Source of the DNA: Gammaproteobacteria bacterium
GTDB taxonomy: Bacteria > Pseudomonadota > Gammaproteobacteria > Chromatiales > Chromatiaceae
Direction: 5' to 3'
Assembly: GCA_020445255.1 (NCBI GenBank)
Contig: JAGRGY010000016.1
Coordinates: 223,395 to 287,394, forward strand
DNA length: 64,000 nt
Shown: piece by piece, positions 1 through 8,671 of the stretch
Layout of the letters: the number at the start of each line of letters is the position of its first letter
How positions within the stretch are numbered: position 1 is the stretch's first letter
Translations under genes and position numbers: made by a program
The notes under the pieces: model-generated
The model's input: the letters and a program-made list of their open reading frames with translations, nothing else
Told to the model about the DNA's origin: nothing
The model's database searches: none

Positions 1-103
1 TTTGGCGCGTGCGCGACTGCTTGAGGGCGGCCTTGAAGGCGTGTAGCGGGGGGTCGCCGGCGGCAAGCTGCCGGTCGAGGGTCTCGATCAGGGCGTCCGA
101 CAT
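1..103 (-). CDS. glnD: Bifunctional uridylyltransferase/uridylyl-removing enzyme, 5' end only
   Basis: Reading leftward, an ATG at 103-101 opens a frame of 34 residues that runs off the window edge (begins MSDALIETLDRQL and ends QSRTRQ). It starts 13 nt after the map stop codon, and map followed by glnD is the standard gammaproteobacterial order. The Phe-Lys-x-x-Leu-Lys pattern followed by basic residues resembles the region ahead of the GlnD nucleotidyltransferase domain. GlnD would uridylylate and deuridylylate PII proteins in response to glutamine. No catalytic motif is visible in this fragment and the Shine-Dalgarno is weak, so the call rests mostly on synteny. Confidence 0.6.
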   Translation of the reverse strand, partial: MSDALIETLDRQLAAGDPPLHAFKAALKQSRTRQ

Positions 104-116
104 AGGTGCGATGGCT

Positions 117-896
117 TCAGCCGACGGCGGCCTGCCGTTCCTCGGTGCGCAGGGTCAGCACCTCGTAGCCGCCCGGTGTCACCAGCACTGTGTGCTCCCA
201 TTGGGCGGACAGCTTGCGGTCCTTGGTCACCACGGTCCAACCGTCGGGCAGCAACTTCACGTTGCGGCGTCCCGCGTTCACCATCGGTTCGATCGTAAAA
301 GTCATCCCCGGTTGCAGCGTGACCCCGGTATTGGGCGTGCCGTAGTGCAGCACCTGCGGGTCTTCGTGAAATCCCCGGCCGATGCCGTGACCGCAGTATT
401 CCTGCACCACAGAGTAACCGTTGGTTTCGACGAAGCGCTGGATCGCATGTCCGATATCGCCGAGGCGCGTGCCGGGGCGCACCAGTTCGATCCCTTTCCA
501 CATCGCTTTCTGGGTGATATCCACCAACCGCTCGGCGAGGATCGACGGTTTGCCGATCAGGAACATCTTGCTGGTGTCGCCATGAAACCCGTCCTTGATC
601 ACGGTGACGTCGATATTGACGATGTCACCGTCCTTGAGCACCTTGTTCCCGGGAATGCCGTGGCAGACCTGGTGGTTGACCGAGGTACAGATGGATTTCG
701 GGAAGCCGCGGTAGTTGAGCGGGGCCGGGATCGCGTGCTGCGTGTCGACGATGTAGTCGTGGCAGATCCGGTCGAGTTCCTCGGTCGAGATGCCGGCGAC
801 CACGTGTTCACCGATCATCTCCAGGACCTCGGCCGCGAGGCGGCCGGCCACGCGCATTTTCTCGATCTCGTCCGGGGTTTTGATGATGACCGGCAT
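117..896 (-). CDS. map: Methionine aminopeptidase, type I
   Basis: Removes the initiator methionine from nascent proteins in the cytosol. The 259-residue product has the full type I set of metal ligands: Asp96 and Asp107 (in NIDVTVIKDGFHGD), His170 (GHGIGRGFHED), Glu203 (TFTIEPMV) and Glu234 (QWEHTVLVT). Each is one residue before its E. coli counterpart. There is no N-terminal SH3 or zinc-binding extension, so it belongs to the short class Ia. It is divergent from rpsB across about 250 bp, the usual arrangement, and is followed closely by glnD. Confidence 0.97.
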   Translation of the reverse strand: MPVIIKTPDEIEKMRVAGRLAAEVLEMIGEHVVAGISTEELDRICHDYIVDTQHAIPAPLNYRGFPKSICTSVNHQVCHGIPGNKVLKDGDIVNIDVTVIKDGFHGDTSKMFLIGKPSILAERLVDITQKAMWKGIELVRPGTRLGDIGHAIQRFVETNGYSVVQEYCGHGIGRGFHEDPQVLHYGTPNTGVTLQPGMTFTIEPMVNAGRRNVKLLPDGWTVVTKDRKLSAQWEHTVLVTPGGYEVLTLRTEERQAAVG

Positions 897-957
897 TAAT
901 GGCGCCTTTGGCTCGAAATTGACGTTAAAAACAAGATGTTGGCGCCCTTGTTATGGA

Positions 958-986
958 TTGAGTGCCGGCCCGCATTATGGTATAAA
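958..986 (+). promoter_or_regulatory. Sigma-70 promoter for rpsB-tsf
   Basis: TTGAGT (958-963), a 17-bp spacer and TATAAA (981-986) form a good housekeeping promoter in the map/rpsB divergent gap. The first transcribed base is expected near 993, which gives a leader of about 150 nt, close to the 162-nt leader known for E. coli rpsB. The start site is inferred. Confidence 0.65.
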
Positions 987-992
987 ACGCGC

Positions 993-1142
993 CGCTTTGC
1001 GGCAACGGCCGCTTATGCGCCCCGTTTGTGGGGTTAATTTAGCGACACACACGTACCACAACCAGGTGCCTGGGTGCCCGGCGGGAGCCGGGTCGGTCAT
1101 CGGGGTGCGTGGAGGCCCAACCCAAATAATTTGGAGCAATTG
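993..1142 (+). promoter_or_regulatory. Long rpsB 5' leader, candidate S2 autoregulatory RNA
   Basis: The roughly 150 nt between the predicted start and the rpsB ATG hold several hairpins. GCCGC-TTT-GCGGC lies at 991-1003, CCCC/GGGG at 1020-1033, and a GC-rich region spans about 1070-1115. In gammaproteobacteria the rpsB leader binds S2 and represses its own operon. Length, position and hairpin content here are compatible with that, but I did not fold it against the known consensus. Confidence 0.4.
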
Positions 1143-1880
1143 ATGAGCAACGTTTCCATGCGCCAGATGCTCGAGGCTGGCGTGCATTTCGGTCACCAGA
1201 CGCGTTACTGGAATCCGAAGATGAGCCCGTTCATCTTCGGACACCGCAACAAGATCCACATCGTAAACCTCGAAAAGACCCTGCCGCTGTTCAACGACGC
1301 AATGAACTTCGTCGGCAAGCTTGCCTCGAACGGCGGCAAGATCCTGTTCGTCGGCACCAAGCGCTCTGCGCGCGGAGTTGTCAAGGAAGAGGCCGAGCGC
1401 TGCAACATGCCCTATGTGGACCATCGCTGGCTCGGTGGCATGCTGACCAACTTCAAGACGATCAAGCAGTCGATCAAACGCCTTAAAGAACTCGAGGCGA
1501 TGGATGCCGACGGCTCGATGGCCGCACGCTTCAACAAGAAAGAGGCGCTGACGCTGCGCCGCGAGAAGGAAAAGCTCGATCGCAGCCTCGGCGGCATCAA
1601 GGACATGGCCGGACTGCCGGACGCGCTGTTCGTCGTCGATACCGGGCATGAGAAGATCGCCGTTGCCGAGGCGCGCAAACTCGGCATTCCGGTCATTGGT
1701 GTGGTCGATACCAACAACGATCCGGACAGCATCGACTACGTGATCCCCGGCAACGACGATGCGATTCGCGCCGTACAGTTGTATGTACAGGGCGCTTCGG
1801 CAGCGATCCTCGAAGGCCGTGCAGCGGCCGCAACCGCGGCTGCGACGGGCGGCGAAGCCACGGCAGACGCAGCGGGCTGA
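1143..1880 (+). CDS. rpsB: 30S ribosomal protein S2
   Basis: The 245-residue S2 protein is a structural component of the small subunit needed for S1 binding. The start is the ATG at 1143, with GGAG at 1133-1136. An in-frame GTG at 1074 lies inside the leader and is rejected, because S2 proteins begin at the [15 protein letters not shown] block seen here. Family landmarks include [24 protein letters not shown] and [12 protein letters not shown], then [25 protein letters not shown]. The Ala-rich C-terminus is typical for proteobacteria. It is followed by tsf, as in nearly all bacteria. Confidence 0.98.
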   Translation: MSNVSMRQMLEAGVHFGHQTRYWNPKMSPFIFGHRNKIHIVNLEKTLPLFNDAMNFVGKLASNGGKILFVGTKRSARGVVKEEAERCNMPYVDHRWLGGMLTNFKTIKQSIKRLKELEAMDADGSMAARFNKKEALTLRREKEKLDRSLGGIKDMAGLPDALFVVDTGHEKIAVAEARKLGIPVIGVVDTNNDPDSIDYVIPGNDDAIRAVQLYVQGASAAILEGRAAAATAAATGGEATADAAG

Positions 1881-1911
1881 TTCCGTCGGACGATTCACGT
1901 GTCCCCGCAGT

Positions 1912-1939
1912 GCCCCTGTCCGGCAATCCGGCCGGGGGC
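1912..1939 (+). other. rpsB-tsf intergenic hairpin
   Basis: GCCCC (1912-1916) pairs with GGGGC (1935-1939) around an inner CCGG-CAAT-CCGG stem. There is no U-tract, so it is more likely an attenuating or processing structure than a full terminator. The rpsB-tsf gap in E. coli carries a comparable partial terminator. Confidence 0.4.
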
Positions 1940-1979
1940 CGTTCGTTATCAGCGAATTTCAGATTTTGAGGTACGAGAC

Positions 1980-2870
1980 ATGGCTATCACGGCTTCCCTG
2001 GTGAAGGAACTGCGCGAGCGCACCGGCGCCGGCATGATGGAGTGCAAGAAGGCACTGACCGAGACCAACGGCGACATCGAGGCCGCCATCGAGAACATGC
2101 GCAAGTCCGGCCAGGCCAAGGCAGCCAAGAAGGCGGGCCGCACCGCCGCCGATGGCGTCATCGTCATCACGTCCGACGGCAATGCGCAGGCTGCGATGGT
2201 CGAGGTGAACTGCGAAACCGACTTCGTCGCCAAGGACGACAACTTCAAGTCGTTTGCCGAAGCCGTCGGTGAGCGCGTGTTGAACGGCAGTCCCGCGGAT
2301 GTGGTGGCGCTGATGGACTCCCCGCTGCACGAAGGCGAAGACACCACCATCGAGGAGGCCCGCCAGGCGCTGGTATCCAAGATCGGCGAGAACATGAACG
2401 TGCGCCGCTTCGTGCGGGTGCAGGCCGTTGGTGCGCTGCACAACTACAGCCACGGTGTGCGCATCGGCGTGCTGGTCGACCTGAGCGGTGGCGACGAGGC
2501 GCTGGGTCGCGATCTCGCCATGCATATCGCTGCCAGCAACCCCGTGTGTGTCGATGAAGGCCAGATGCCTGCCGAGGTCCTGGCCAAAGAGCGCGAGATC
2601 GCCGAGGCACAGGCGCGCGAGAGCGGCAAGCCGGACAACATCGTCGAGAAGATGGTCGAGGGCCGGATGCGCAAGTTCCTGGCCGAGTCGACGCTGCTTG
2701 GCCAACCGTTCGTCAAGGATCCCGATACCACGGTCGGCAAACTGTTGCAGGCCAACAACGCCTCGGTGAACGGGTTCACGCGGTTCGAGGTCGGCGAGGG
2801 CATCGAGAAGAAGGTCGAGGACTTCCGCGAGGAGGTCATGGCGCAGGCGGCCGCAGCGCGCGGCGATTGA
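1980..2870 (+). CDS. tsf: Elongation factor Ts
   Basis: EF-Ts is the guanine-nucleotide exchange factor that recycles EF-Tu-GDP. The ATG at 1980 follows a GAGG ribosome site and gives 296 residues; a longer frame opening upstream lacks family similarity. The N-terminal UBA-like segment ([21 protein letters not shown]) and the [13 protein letters not shown] core motif that contacts the EF-Tu G domain are both intact. The C-terminal dimerisation region carries [22 protein letters not shown]. It lies between rpsB and pyrH, the conserved order. Confidence 0.98.
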   Translation: MAITASLVKELRERTGAGMMECKKALTETNGDIEAAIENMRKSGQAKAAKKAGRTAADGVIVITSDGNAQAAMVEVNCETDFVAKDDNFKSFAEAVGERVLNGSPADVVALMDSPLHEGEDTTIEEARQALVSKIGENMNVRRFVRVQAVGALHNYSHGVRIGVLVDLSGGDEALGRDLAMHIAASNPVCVDEGQMPAEVLAKEREIAEAQARESGKPDNIVEKMVEGRMRKFLAESTLLGQPFVKDPDTTVGKLLQANNASVNGFTRFEVGEGIEKKVEDFREEVMAQAAAARGD

Positions 2871-2880
2871 CTGCGTTCCG

Positions 2881-2909
2881 CCTGGTCCGCGCATAAAACG
2901 CGGACCGGG
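2881..2909 (+). other. Strong hairpin between tsf and pyrH
   Basis: GGTCCGCG (2884-2891) and CGCGGACC (2899-2906) form a perfect 8-bp stem with the loop CATAAAA. It can extend to 11 bp with one G-U pair at 2881-2909. It starts 10 nt after the tsf stop. With no U-run after it, it could be a processing or mRNA-stabilising element separating tsf from pyrH rather than a classical terminator. Confidence 0.45.
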
Positions 2910-2946
2910 CATTCCCGCACGGCGTAACGAGATTCGAACAGAACCC

Positions 2947-3678
2947 ATGTCGGATGACACAGCCCCGCGACGAATTCTGCTGAAGCTCAGCGGTGAGGCC
3001 CTGATGGGCGACGGCGACTTCGGCATCGATCCCGCCGTCCTGCGTCGCGTGGCGGGCGAGATCAGCCAACTTGTGGCGCGGGGTGTTCAGGTGGGACTGG
3101 TCATCGGCGGCGGCAATATCTTCCGCGGAGCCGGGCTCGCCGGAGGCGGTTTCGACCGCGTGACCGGCGACCATATCGGCATGCTGGCGACGGTGATGAA
3201 TTCGTTGGCAATGCAGGATGCTTTGCACAAACTGGGTGTGGACGCACGCACCCTGTCCGCTTTCCGGATCGACCAGGTGTGCGAATACTACGCGCGCAAC
3301 GATGCGGTCAGGCACCTCGAGTCGGGGCGCGTGGTGATCCTTTCCGCCGGAACCGGCAATCCCTACTTCACGACCGATTCGGCCGCCAGCCTGCGGGCGA
3401 TCGAGATTGGCGCAGACGTGATGATCAAGGCCACCAAGGTCGACGGCGTTTACTCGGCCGACCCGAAAAAGTACCCGGACGCCGAATTTTACCCTCGACT
3501 GAGCTACGATCGCGTGCTGCGGGAGGGACTCGGTGTCATGGACGCGACGGCCGTCGTGTTGTGCAAGGAGCAGAACATGCCGTTGCGGGTGATGAACATC
3601 AACACAGAGGGCGCGCTGCTGCGCCTCGTGCAGGGTGAGTCGGTGGGCACCCTGGTCACGAACGGAGAGGAGTCATGA
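2947..3678 (+). CDS. pyrH: UMP kinase
   Basis: This amino-acid-kinase-fold enzyme phosphorylates UMP to UDP for pyrimidine nucleotide synthesis. The 243-residue product begins with the expected [14 protein letters not shown] block and continues with [12 protein letters not shown] (phosphate binding) and [17 protein letters not shown]. The segment [17 protein letters not shown] is also diagnostic, and the protein ends with a short C-terminal tail. Its TGA overlaps the frr ATG (ATGA at 3675-3678), so the two are translationally coupled. It is usually controlled allosterically by GTP and UTP. Confidence 0.97.
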   Translation: MSDDTAPRRILLKLSGEALMGDGDFGIDPAVLRRVAGEISQLVARGVQVGLVIGGGNIFRGAGLAGGGFDRVTGDHIGMLATVMNSLAMQDALHKLGVDARTLSAFRIDQVCEYYARNDAVRHLESGRVVILSAGTGNPYFTTDSAASLRAIEIGADVMIKATKVDGVYSADPKKYPDAEFYPRLSYDRVLREGLGVMDATAVVLCKEQNMPLRVMNINTEGALLRLVQGESVGTLVTNGEES

Positions 3679-4232
3679 TTGACGACATCAAGAAGGACGC
3701 GGCCGCGCGCATGACCAAGAGCGTGGAGTCGCTGGGCGAAAACCTGGCGAAGGTCCGCACGGGCAGGGCGCATCCGAGCCTGCTCGATCACCTGACGGTG
3801 TCCTACTATGGCACCGAGGTGCCGCTGAAGCAGGTCGCCAATATCGGGGTGGAAGACGCGCGCACCATCACGGTCCAGCCGTACGAACAGCCAATGGTCA
3901 GCGCGGTCGAGAAGGCGATCATGGAGTCGGACCTGGGTCTCAACCCAAATTCGGCCGGCACCCTCATCCGCGTGCCCATGCCGGCGTTGACCGAGGAGCG
4001 CCGGCGCGACATGACCAAGATCGTGCGTGCCGAGGCGGAGCAGGCGCGCGTCGCCGTGCGCAACATCCGTCGCGACGCCAACAACGATCTGAAAGCGTTG
4101 GTCAAAGAAAAGTTGATCTCGGAAGACGACGAGCGGCGCGGCCAGGAGATCATCCAGAAACTGACCGATCAGCACGTCAAGGAAATCGACGAGATGCTCG
4201 AGGTTAAGGAAAAGGACCTGATGTCAGTCTGA
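3675..4232 (+). CDS. frr: Ribosome recycling factor
   Basis: With EF-G, RRF splits post-termination ribosomes. The 185-residue length matches E. coli exactly. The three-helix bundle residues ([43 protein letters not shown]) and the C-terminal [13 protein letters not shown] are present. The ATG overlaps the pyrH stop by 4 nt with GGAGAGGAG immediately upstream inside pyrH, a strong coupling arrangement. Confidence 0.97.
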   Translation: MIDDIKKDAAARMTKSVESLGENLAKVRTGRAHPSLLDHLTVSYYGTEVPLKQVANIGVEDARTITVQPYEQPMVSAVEKAIMESDLGLNPNSAGTLIRVPMPALTEERRRDMTKIVRAEAEQARVAVRNIRRDANNDLKALVKEKLISEDDERRGQEIIQKLTDQHVKEIDEMLEVKEKDLMSV

Positions 4233-4415
4233 GATGTCGGCGTGCCAGCCTGGGTACCCGGGGGGTGCGGTACTCCGCCGACGCAGAGAGCAAGTGTTAC
4301 AGGCGGATCCTAGCGATTGTTGAGAGAACGAGGCGGGAAGGCGTGCAACTCTGGATCAGTGTCCACGACAGGCGCCGGCGCAGACCGAACCGCAGCAGCC
4401 GATCGGAGTGCGGTG

Positions 4416-5180
4416 GTGAATAGCGACGCCGATGTCGGGGAGATCCCGCTCGTAGCGGGCCAGCTGCCGGTACACGTCGCCATCATCATGGACGGCAACG
4501 GGCGCTGGGCCGAGGCGCGCGGCGAACCCCGCCATGCCGGGCACCGGGCGGGTGTCGCGAGCGTGCGCAGCACGATCGAGGAATGCATTCGTCACGGCAT
4601 CCAGGTGTTGACCCTGTTTGCGTTCAGCAGCGAGAACTGGCGCCGGCCCAAGGCCGAGATCAATCTGCTGATGGACCTGTTTCTGTCGTCGTTGCAGCGC
4701 GAACTCAAGCGCATGCAGAGCAACGAGATACAGCTGCGAGTCGTCGGCGACATCTCGGCGTTTCCTGAGAAGCTGCAGAAGCGCATCCGTGCGTCGGAGC
4801 AGGCAACTTGCGGCAACCGGCGCCTGGTCCTGCAGATCGCGGCCAATTATGGTGGCCGCTGGGACATCATCCAGGCCGCACGCAAGCTGGCCGTCGCGGC
4901 GAGAAGCGGCGACATCGTACCGGAAGACATCGACGAGAAGGTGTTTGCACGGGCTACCAGCATCAACGATGTCCCCGATCCTGACCTGTTCATCCGTACG
5001 GGCGGCGAGCGCCGCATCAGCAACTTCCTGCTGTGGCACAGCGCCTACACGGAACTCTATTTCACGTCTGCGTTGTGGCCAGACTTCGACGCCGCCGAGT
5101 TTCGCCGCGCGCTCGATGACTACGCGCGCCGGCAGCGCCGGTTTGGTCAGACGGGTGCGCAGCTCGAGGCCAGCGACTGA
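4416..5180 (+). CDS. uppS: Undecaprenyl diphosphate synthase (cis-prenyltransferase)
   Basis: Condenses isopentenyl diphosphate onto farnesyl diphosphate to make the C55 carrier for peptidoglycan, O-antigen and exopolysaccharide. The signature HVAIIMDGNGRWA carries the catalytic Asp. FSSENW, the RxxxRR-like GDISAFPEKLQKRI region and DLFIRTGGERRISNFLLW are also present. I take GTG 4416 as the start: GGAG at 4405-4408 is 7 nt upstream and the resulting 254 residues match the family. An in-frame TTG at 4317 would add 33 residues without similarity. GTG 4413 is equally possible. The stop overlaps the cdsA ATG. Confidence 0.95.
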   Translation: MNSDADVGEIPLVAGQLPVHVAIIMDGNGRWAEARGEPRHAGHRAGVASVRSTIEECIRHGIQVLTLFAFSSENWRRPKAEINLLMDLFLSSLQRELKRMQSNEIQLRVVGDISAFPEKLQKRIRASEQATCGNRRLVLQIAANYGGRWDIIQAARKLAVAARSGDIVPEDIDEKVFARATSINDVPDPDLFIRTGGERRISNFLLWHSAYTELYFTSALWPDFDAAEFRRALDDYARRQRRFGQTGAQLEASD

Positions 5181-6004
5181 TGCTGTGGCAGCGCATTGCG
5201 ACAGCGCTGGTGCTGATCCCGCTCGTCGTCGCCGGTCTGCTGTTGCTCGATACTGCGAAGGTCGCGATCGTGTTCGGATTGGTGCTGCTGCTCGGCGCCG
5301 CGGAAATGGCGCGGCTCGCGGGCCTGACGAAGATCCTGCCGATCGCGGTCTATGTTGCCGTCGTGGGTGTGTTGCTGTGGCTCGCCTGGGACCTGCTTGT
5401 TCCGCAATTGCGAACGTCGATGCAATGGATCATCGCCACGTGGTGGGTGCTCATCACCGTCGCGCTGGTCGCGCGGCGACGTGATCTCGAGCGCATCGGG
5501 GGTCGGCGGCCGGCGATCCTGCTGCTCGGGGCGCTGGTCCTCGCCAGCGCCTGGGCCTCGGTGATCGGGCTGCACGGCGTCGCGGGCAGGGGCCCCGCAC
5601 TGGTGCTGTTCCTGTTCCTGCTGATCTGGGTGGCCGATTCCGGTGCCTATTTCGCCGGTCGGGCGTTCGGTCGGCGCAAGTTGTCGCCTTTCGTCAGCCC
5701 AGGCAAGACCTGGGCCGGCGTCGCCGGTGCCATGCTCGGTTCGCTGGTCTGCGCGCTCGGGCTGTCATGGACCGCCTGGTCCGGTTCCGCCGGCCTGCCG
5801 GCGCTCGCCGCGCTGTGCGTGGTCGTGACCGCAGTCTCAATCGGTGGAGACCTGTGGGAGAGTCGGCTCAAGCGTGAGGCGGGTGTCAAGGACAGCGGGA
5901 CCCTCATCCCCGGCCACGGGGGTGTGCTCGACCGCATCGACAGCCTGCTCGCGGCGGCCCCGGTGTTCGCGCTCGGCGCCGGCCTGATCGGAGTGACCGG
6001 GTGA
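5180..6004 (+). CDS. cdsA: Phosphatidate cytidylyltransferase (CDP-diglyceride synthase)
   Basis: Makes CDP-diacylglycerol from phosphatidic acid and CTP at the inner membrane, the entry to all phospholipids. The 274-residue product is strongly hydrophobic with about seven to eight membrane helices. It ends with the CDS signature [20 protein letters not shown] followed by GVLDRIDSL, whose acidic residues bind metal and CDP. Start and stop overlap uppS and dxr by a few bases, so the three are one transcription and translation unit. Confidence 0.96.
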   Translation: MLWQRIATALVLIPLVVAGLLLLDTAKVAIVFGLVLLLGAAEMARLAGLTKILPIAVYVAVVGVLLWLAWDLLVPQLRTSMQWIIATWWVLITVALVARRRDLERIGGRRPAILLLGALVLASAWASVIGLHGVAGRGPALVLFLFLLIWVADSGAYFAGRAFGRRKLSPFVSPGKTWAGVAGAMLGSLVCALGLSWTAWSGSAGLPALAALCVVVTAVSIGGDLWESRLKREAGVKDSGTLIPGHGGVLDRIDSLLAAAPVFALGAGLIGVTG

Positions 6005-7179
6005 GGGGTGTTGCGATCCTCGGCTCGACCGGGTCGATCGGTGTGAGCACGCTCGACGTGATCGCGCGTCATCCGGAAAGCTACCGCGTCGTCGCGTTGG
6101 CCGCGCGGTCCGACGTAGAGGGCATGTTCGAGCAATGCCGGCGGTTCCGGCCCTCGCTGGCGGCGATGGCCGACGACGAAGCCGCCGCGCGCCTGCGGGT
6201 CCTGATCGTCGGCGAGGGCTTGCCGACCGAGGTCATGGCCGGAAACGAGGGCCTGGAGGCGGTGGCAACGCACCCGGACGCGAGTGATCTGATGGCGGCG
6301 ATCGTGGGCGCCGCGGGTGTGCTGCCGACCCTGTCGGCCGTGCGCCTGGGGCGCCGGATTCTGCTCGCCAACAAGGAGGCACTTGTCGTGTCGGGCGCGC
6401 TGTTCATGGCCGCGGCGCGCGCCAGCGGCGCGACCATCCTGCCGATCGACAGCGAACACAACGCAGTGTTCCAGTGCATGCCGCCGAATTTCGCCACCGG
6501 GCTGGACCGGGTCGGTGTCGTGCGGATATTGCTGACTGCGTCCGGGGGGCCGTTCCGCCGCCACGCGCTCGACGAACTGCACGGCGTGACACCGGAACAG
6601 GCCTGCGCCCATCCGAACTGGCGCATGGGACGCAAGATCTCGGTCGATTCGGCTACGATGATGAACAAGGGTCTGGAGGTGATCGAGGCGCGTTGGCTGT
6701 TCGATGCGCGGCCGGACCAGATCGAGGTTGTCGTGCATCCGCAGAGCGTCATCCACTCCCTTGTCCAGTATGTCGATGGTTCGGTGCTGGCCCAACTCGG
6801 CAACCCGGACATGCGCACGCCGATAGCGCACGCACTGGCCTGGCCCGAGCGGCACACCGCGGGGGTCGCACCGCTCGATCTGGTCGACATTGCACGGTTG
6901 GATTTCGAGTCCGCCGATTTCGAGCGCTTCGCCTGTCTGCGCCTGGCCTTCGATGCCGTGCGTGCGGGAGGCACCGCCCCGGCGGTTCTGAATGCGGCCA
7001 ACGAGGTCGCCGTGGCCCGGTTCCTCGACCGCCGGCTGCGTTTCACCGGCATCGCCGAGGTTGTGGAACGCACCCTGACGGCGTTTCCGCACCGGGCGGC
7101 AGACGACCTCGCCGCCGTGCTGGAAGCCGATGCGCAGGCCCGCCAACTCGCGGAACAACAGGCACAGCGGGTAGTCTGA
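6001..7179 (+). CDS. dxr: 1-deoxy-D-xylulose 5-phosphate reductoisomerase
   Basis: Converts DXP to 2-C-methyl-D-erythritol 4-phosphate with NADPH, the committed step of the MEP isoprenoid pathway that feeds UppS just upstream. The GTG start at 6001 overlaps the cdsA stop. The 392-residue protein has the N-terminal NADPH site ([16 protein letters not shown]), the metal and substrate motif [12 protein letters not shown], the flexible loop [15 protein letters not shown] and [17 protein letters not shown]. Length is normal for the family. Confidence 0.97.
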   Translation: MRGVAILGSTGSIGVSTLDVIARHPESYRVVALAARSDVEGMFEQCRRFRPSLAAMADDEAAARLRVLIVGEGLPTEVMAGNEGLEAVATHPDASDLMAAIVGAAGVLPTLSAVRLGRRILLANKEALVVSGALFMAAARASGATILPIDSEHNAVFQCMPPNFATGLDRVGVVRILLTASGGPFRRHALDELHGVTPEQACAHPNWRMGRKISVDSATMMNKGLEVIEARWLFDARPDQIEVVVHPQSVIHSLVQYVDGSVLAQLGNPDMRTPIAHALAWPERHTAGVAPLDLVDIARLDFESADFERFACLRLAFDAVRAGGTAPAVLNAANEVAVARFLDRRLRFTGIAEVVERTLTAFPHRAADDLAAVLEADAQARQLAEQQAQRVV

Positions 7180-7184
7180 CCAGC

Positions 7185-8549
7185 ATGGACGACTTTTTGC
7201 TCAAAGCGTTCGCCTTCATCGTCGCCATCGGCCTGCTCGTCGCGGTGCACGAATTCGGCCATTTCTGGGTTGCGCGGCGGCTTGGCGTCAAGGTGCTGCG
7301 TTTTTCGATCGGTTTCGGACGGCCTTTGTGGCGCCGCCAGGCCGGCCCGGATGAACCGGAATACGTGATCGCCGCGATTCCGCTCGGTGGTTACGTGAAG
7401 ATGCTCGACGAGCACGAGGGCCCAGTGGCGGCGCACGAACTGCATCGCGCGTTCAACCGCCAGCGGCTATGGGTGCGCTCGGCCGTCGTGGTTGCCGGCC
7501 CTTTGTTCAACTTCCTGTTCGCCATCCTGGCGTTCTGGGGTGTGATGGTTCTCGGTGAGACCGGCATCCGTCCCGCGATCGGCGATGTCACCGCCGGCAC
7601 GCCCGCGGCGCGCGCCGGACTGCAGCCCGGAGACGAGATACTGCGGATCAACGGCGAGGCCACGCCGACCTGGTCGCTGGCGCTGCAGGAACTGGCCACG
7701 GCCTCGGTCGGGGCGCCGGAGCTTCGCATCGACGTACAACAACGCGACGGCACAGGCGCGCAGCGCCGGATGCCGTCGGCCGAAATCGGTGATCTGGCAG
7801 AGACCGGCGATCTGCTGGATCACCTCGGCATCGTACCGGAACGGCCACGCATTCCGCCGGTGTTCGGCAAGATCCTCGACGGCGAACCGGCGGCGCGTGC
7901 AGGCCTGGAAGACGGGGACCGGATCGTCGCCGCGGACGGAAAACCGATTCAGAGCTGGAGCGATTGGGTCGATTACGTCAGGGCGCGTCCCGGCACGTCG
8001 ATCGATTTGATCGTCGAACGCGCAGGTGGACGTCTGTCGATCGCGCTGACGCCGGCGCCCTTTGCGCAGGACGACGCCGTGATCGGGCGCATCGGCGCGT
8101 CGAACGCGCCGGTGCCCGGTCTGCTCGAGCGTTATGAAGTCACCTACCGACTGCGGCCCGGCGAGGCCGTTCCGGCCGCCCTGGCAAAGACCTGGGAGTA
8201 CTCGATCCTGACGCTCAAGGTGATCTGGCGGGTGCTCACGGGCCAGGCGTCGATCCACAACCTCAGTGGCCCGATCACGATTGCCGACGCCGCCGGCAAA
8301 ACCGCGAGCATCGGGTTCGTGTATTTCCTGAAATTCCTCGCCATCGTCAGTATCAGCCTCGGTGTGCTGAACCTGATGCCGGTGCCGGTCCTCGACGGCG
8401 GTCATCTGCTGTACTTCGCGATCGAGGGTATCCGGGGCAGCCCGCTTTCCGACGCCGCCATGCTGCAGGGCCAGCGGATCGGACTGCTGTTGCTGCTGGG
8501 ATTGATGTCGCTCGCGTTCTACGTCGACATCCTGCGTGTGTTTGGTTGA
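7185..8549 (+). CDS. rseP: Site-2 intramembrane zinc metalloprotease RseP
   Basis: Cleaves RseA within the membrane after DegS, releasing sigma-E, and clears leftover signal peptides. The 454-residue protein has the zinc motif HEFGH with His22, Glu23 and His26, the same numbers as in E. coli. Two tandem PDZ domains lie roughly at residues 125-200 and 220-290 (GTPAARAGLQPGDEI and GEPAARAGLEDGDRI). The third zinc ligand is in the helix with LNLMPVPVLDGGHLL. It begins 5 nt after dxr and precedes bamA, the classic sigma-E-linked order. Confidence 0.97.
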   Translation: MDDFLLKAFAFIVAIGLLVAVHEFGHFWVARRLGVKVLRFSIGFGRPLWRRQAGPDEPEYVIAAIPLGGYVKMLDEHEGPVAAHELHRAFNRQRLWVRSAVVVAGPLFNFLFAILAFWGVMVLGETGIRPAIGDVTAGTPAARAGLQPGDEILRINGEATPTWSLALQELATASVGAPELRIDVQQRDGTGAQRRMPSAEIGDLAETGDLLDHLGIVPERPRIPPVFGKILDGEPAARAGLEDGDRIVAADGKPIQSWSDWVDYVRARPGTSIDLIVERAGGRLSIALTPAPFAQDDAVIGRIGASNAPVPGLLERYEVTYRLRPGEAVPAALAKTWEYSILTLKVIWRVLTGQASIHNLSGPITIADAAGKTASIGFVYFLKFLAIVSISLGVLNLMPVPVLDGGHLLYFAIEGIRGSPLSDAAMLQGQRIGLLLLLGLMSLAFYVDILRVFG

Positions 8550-8671
8550 CACGGGGCCGCGCAGCCTACTTTTGACCTGCCCGATACCTTATACTCGCGA
8601 CTTTTGCGGAACGACCCCCCGTGGTGCCGGTAGGCCGGCAGCGGCAGACGCTGAGGGCGACGAGAACCAAC

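Noticed and set aside
4236..4282. GTCGGCG...CGCCGAC pairing after frr as a terminator
   Set aside because: The arms are far apart, the interior is not well paired and there is no U-tract.
6474..7184. Extension of the rseP frame far upstream through dxr
   Set aside because: The sequence before Met 7185 is Arg/Gly/Ala-rich shadow of dxr; the zinc motif position (His22/Glu23) fixes the start at 7185.
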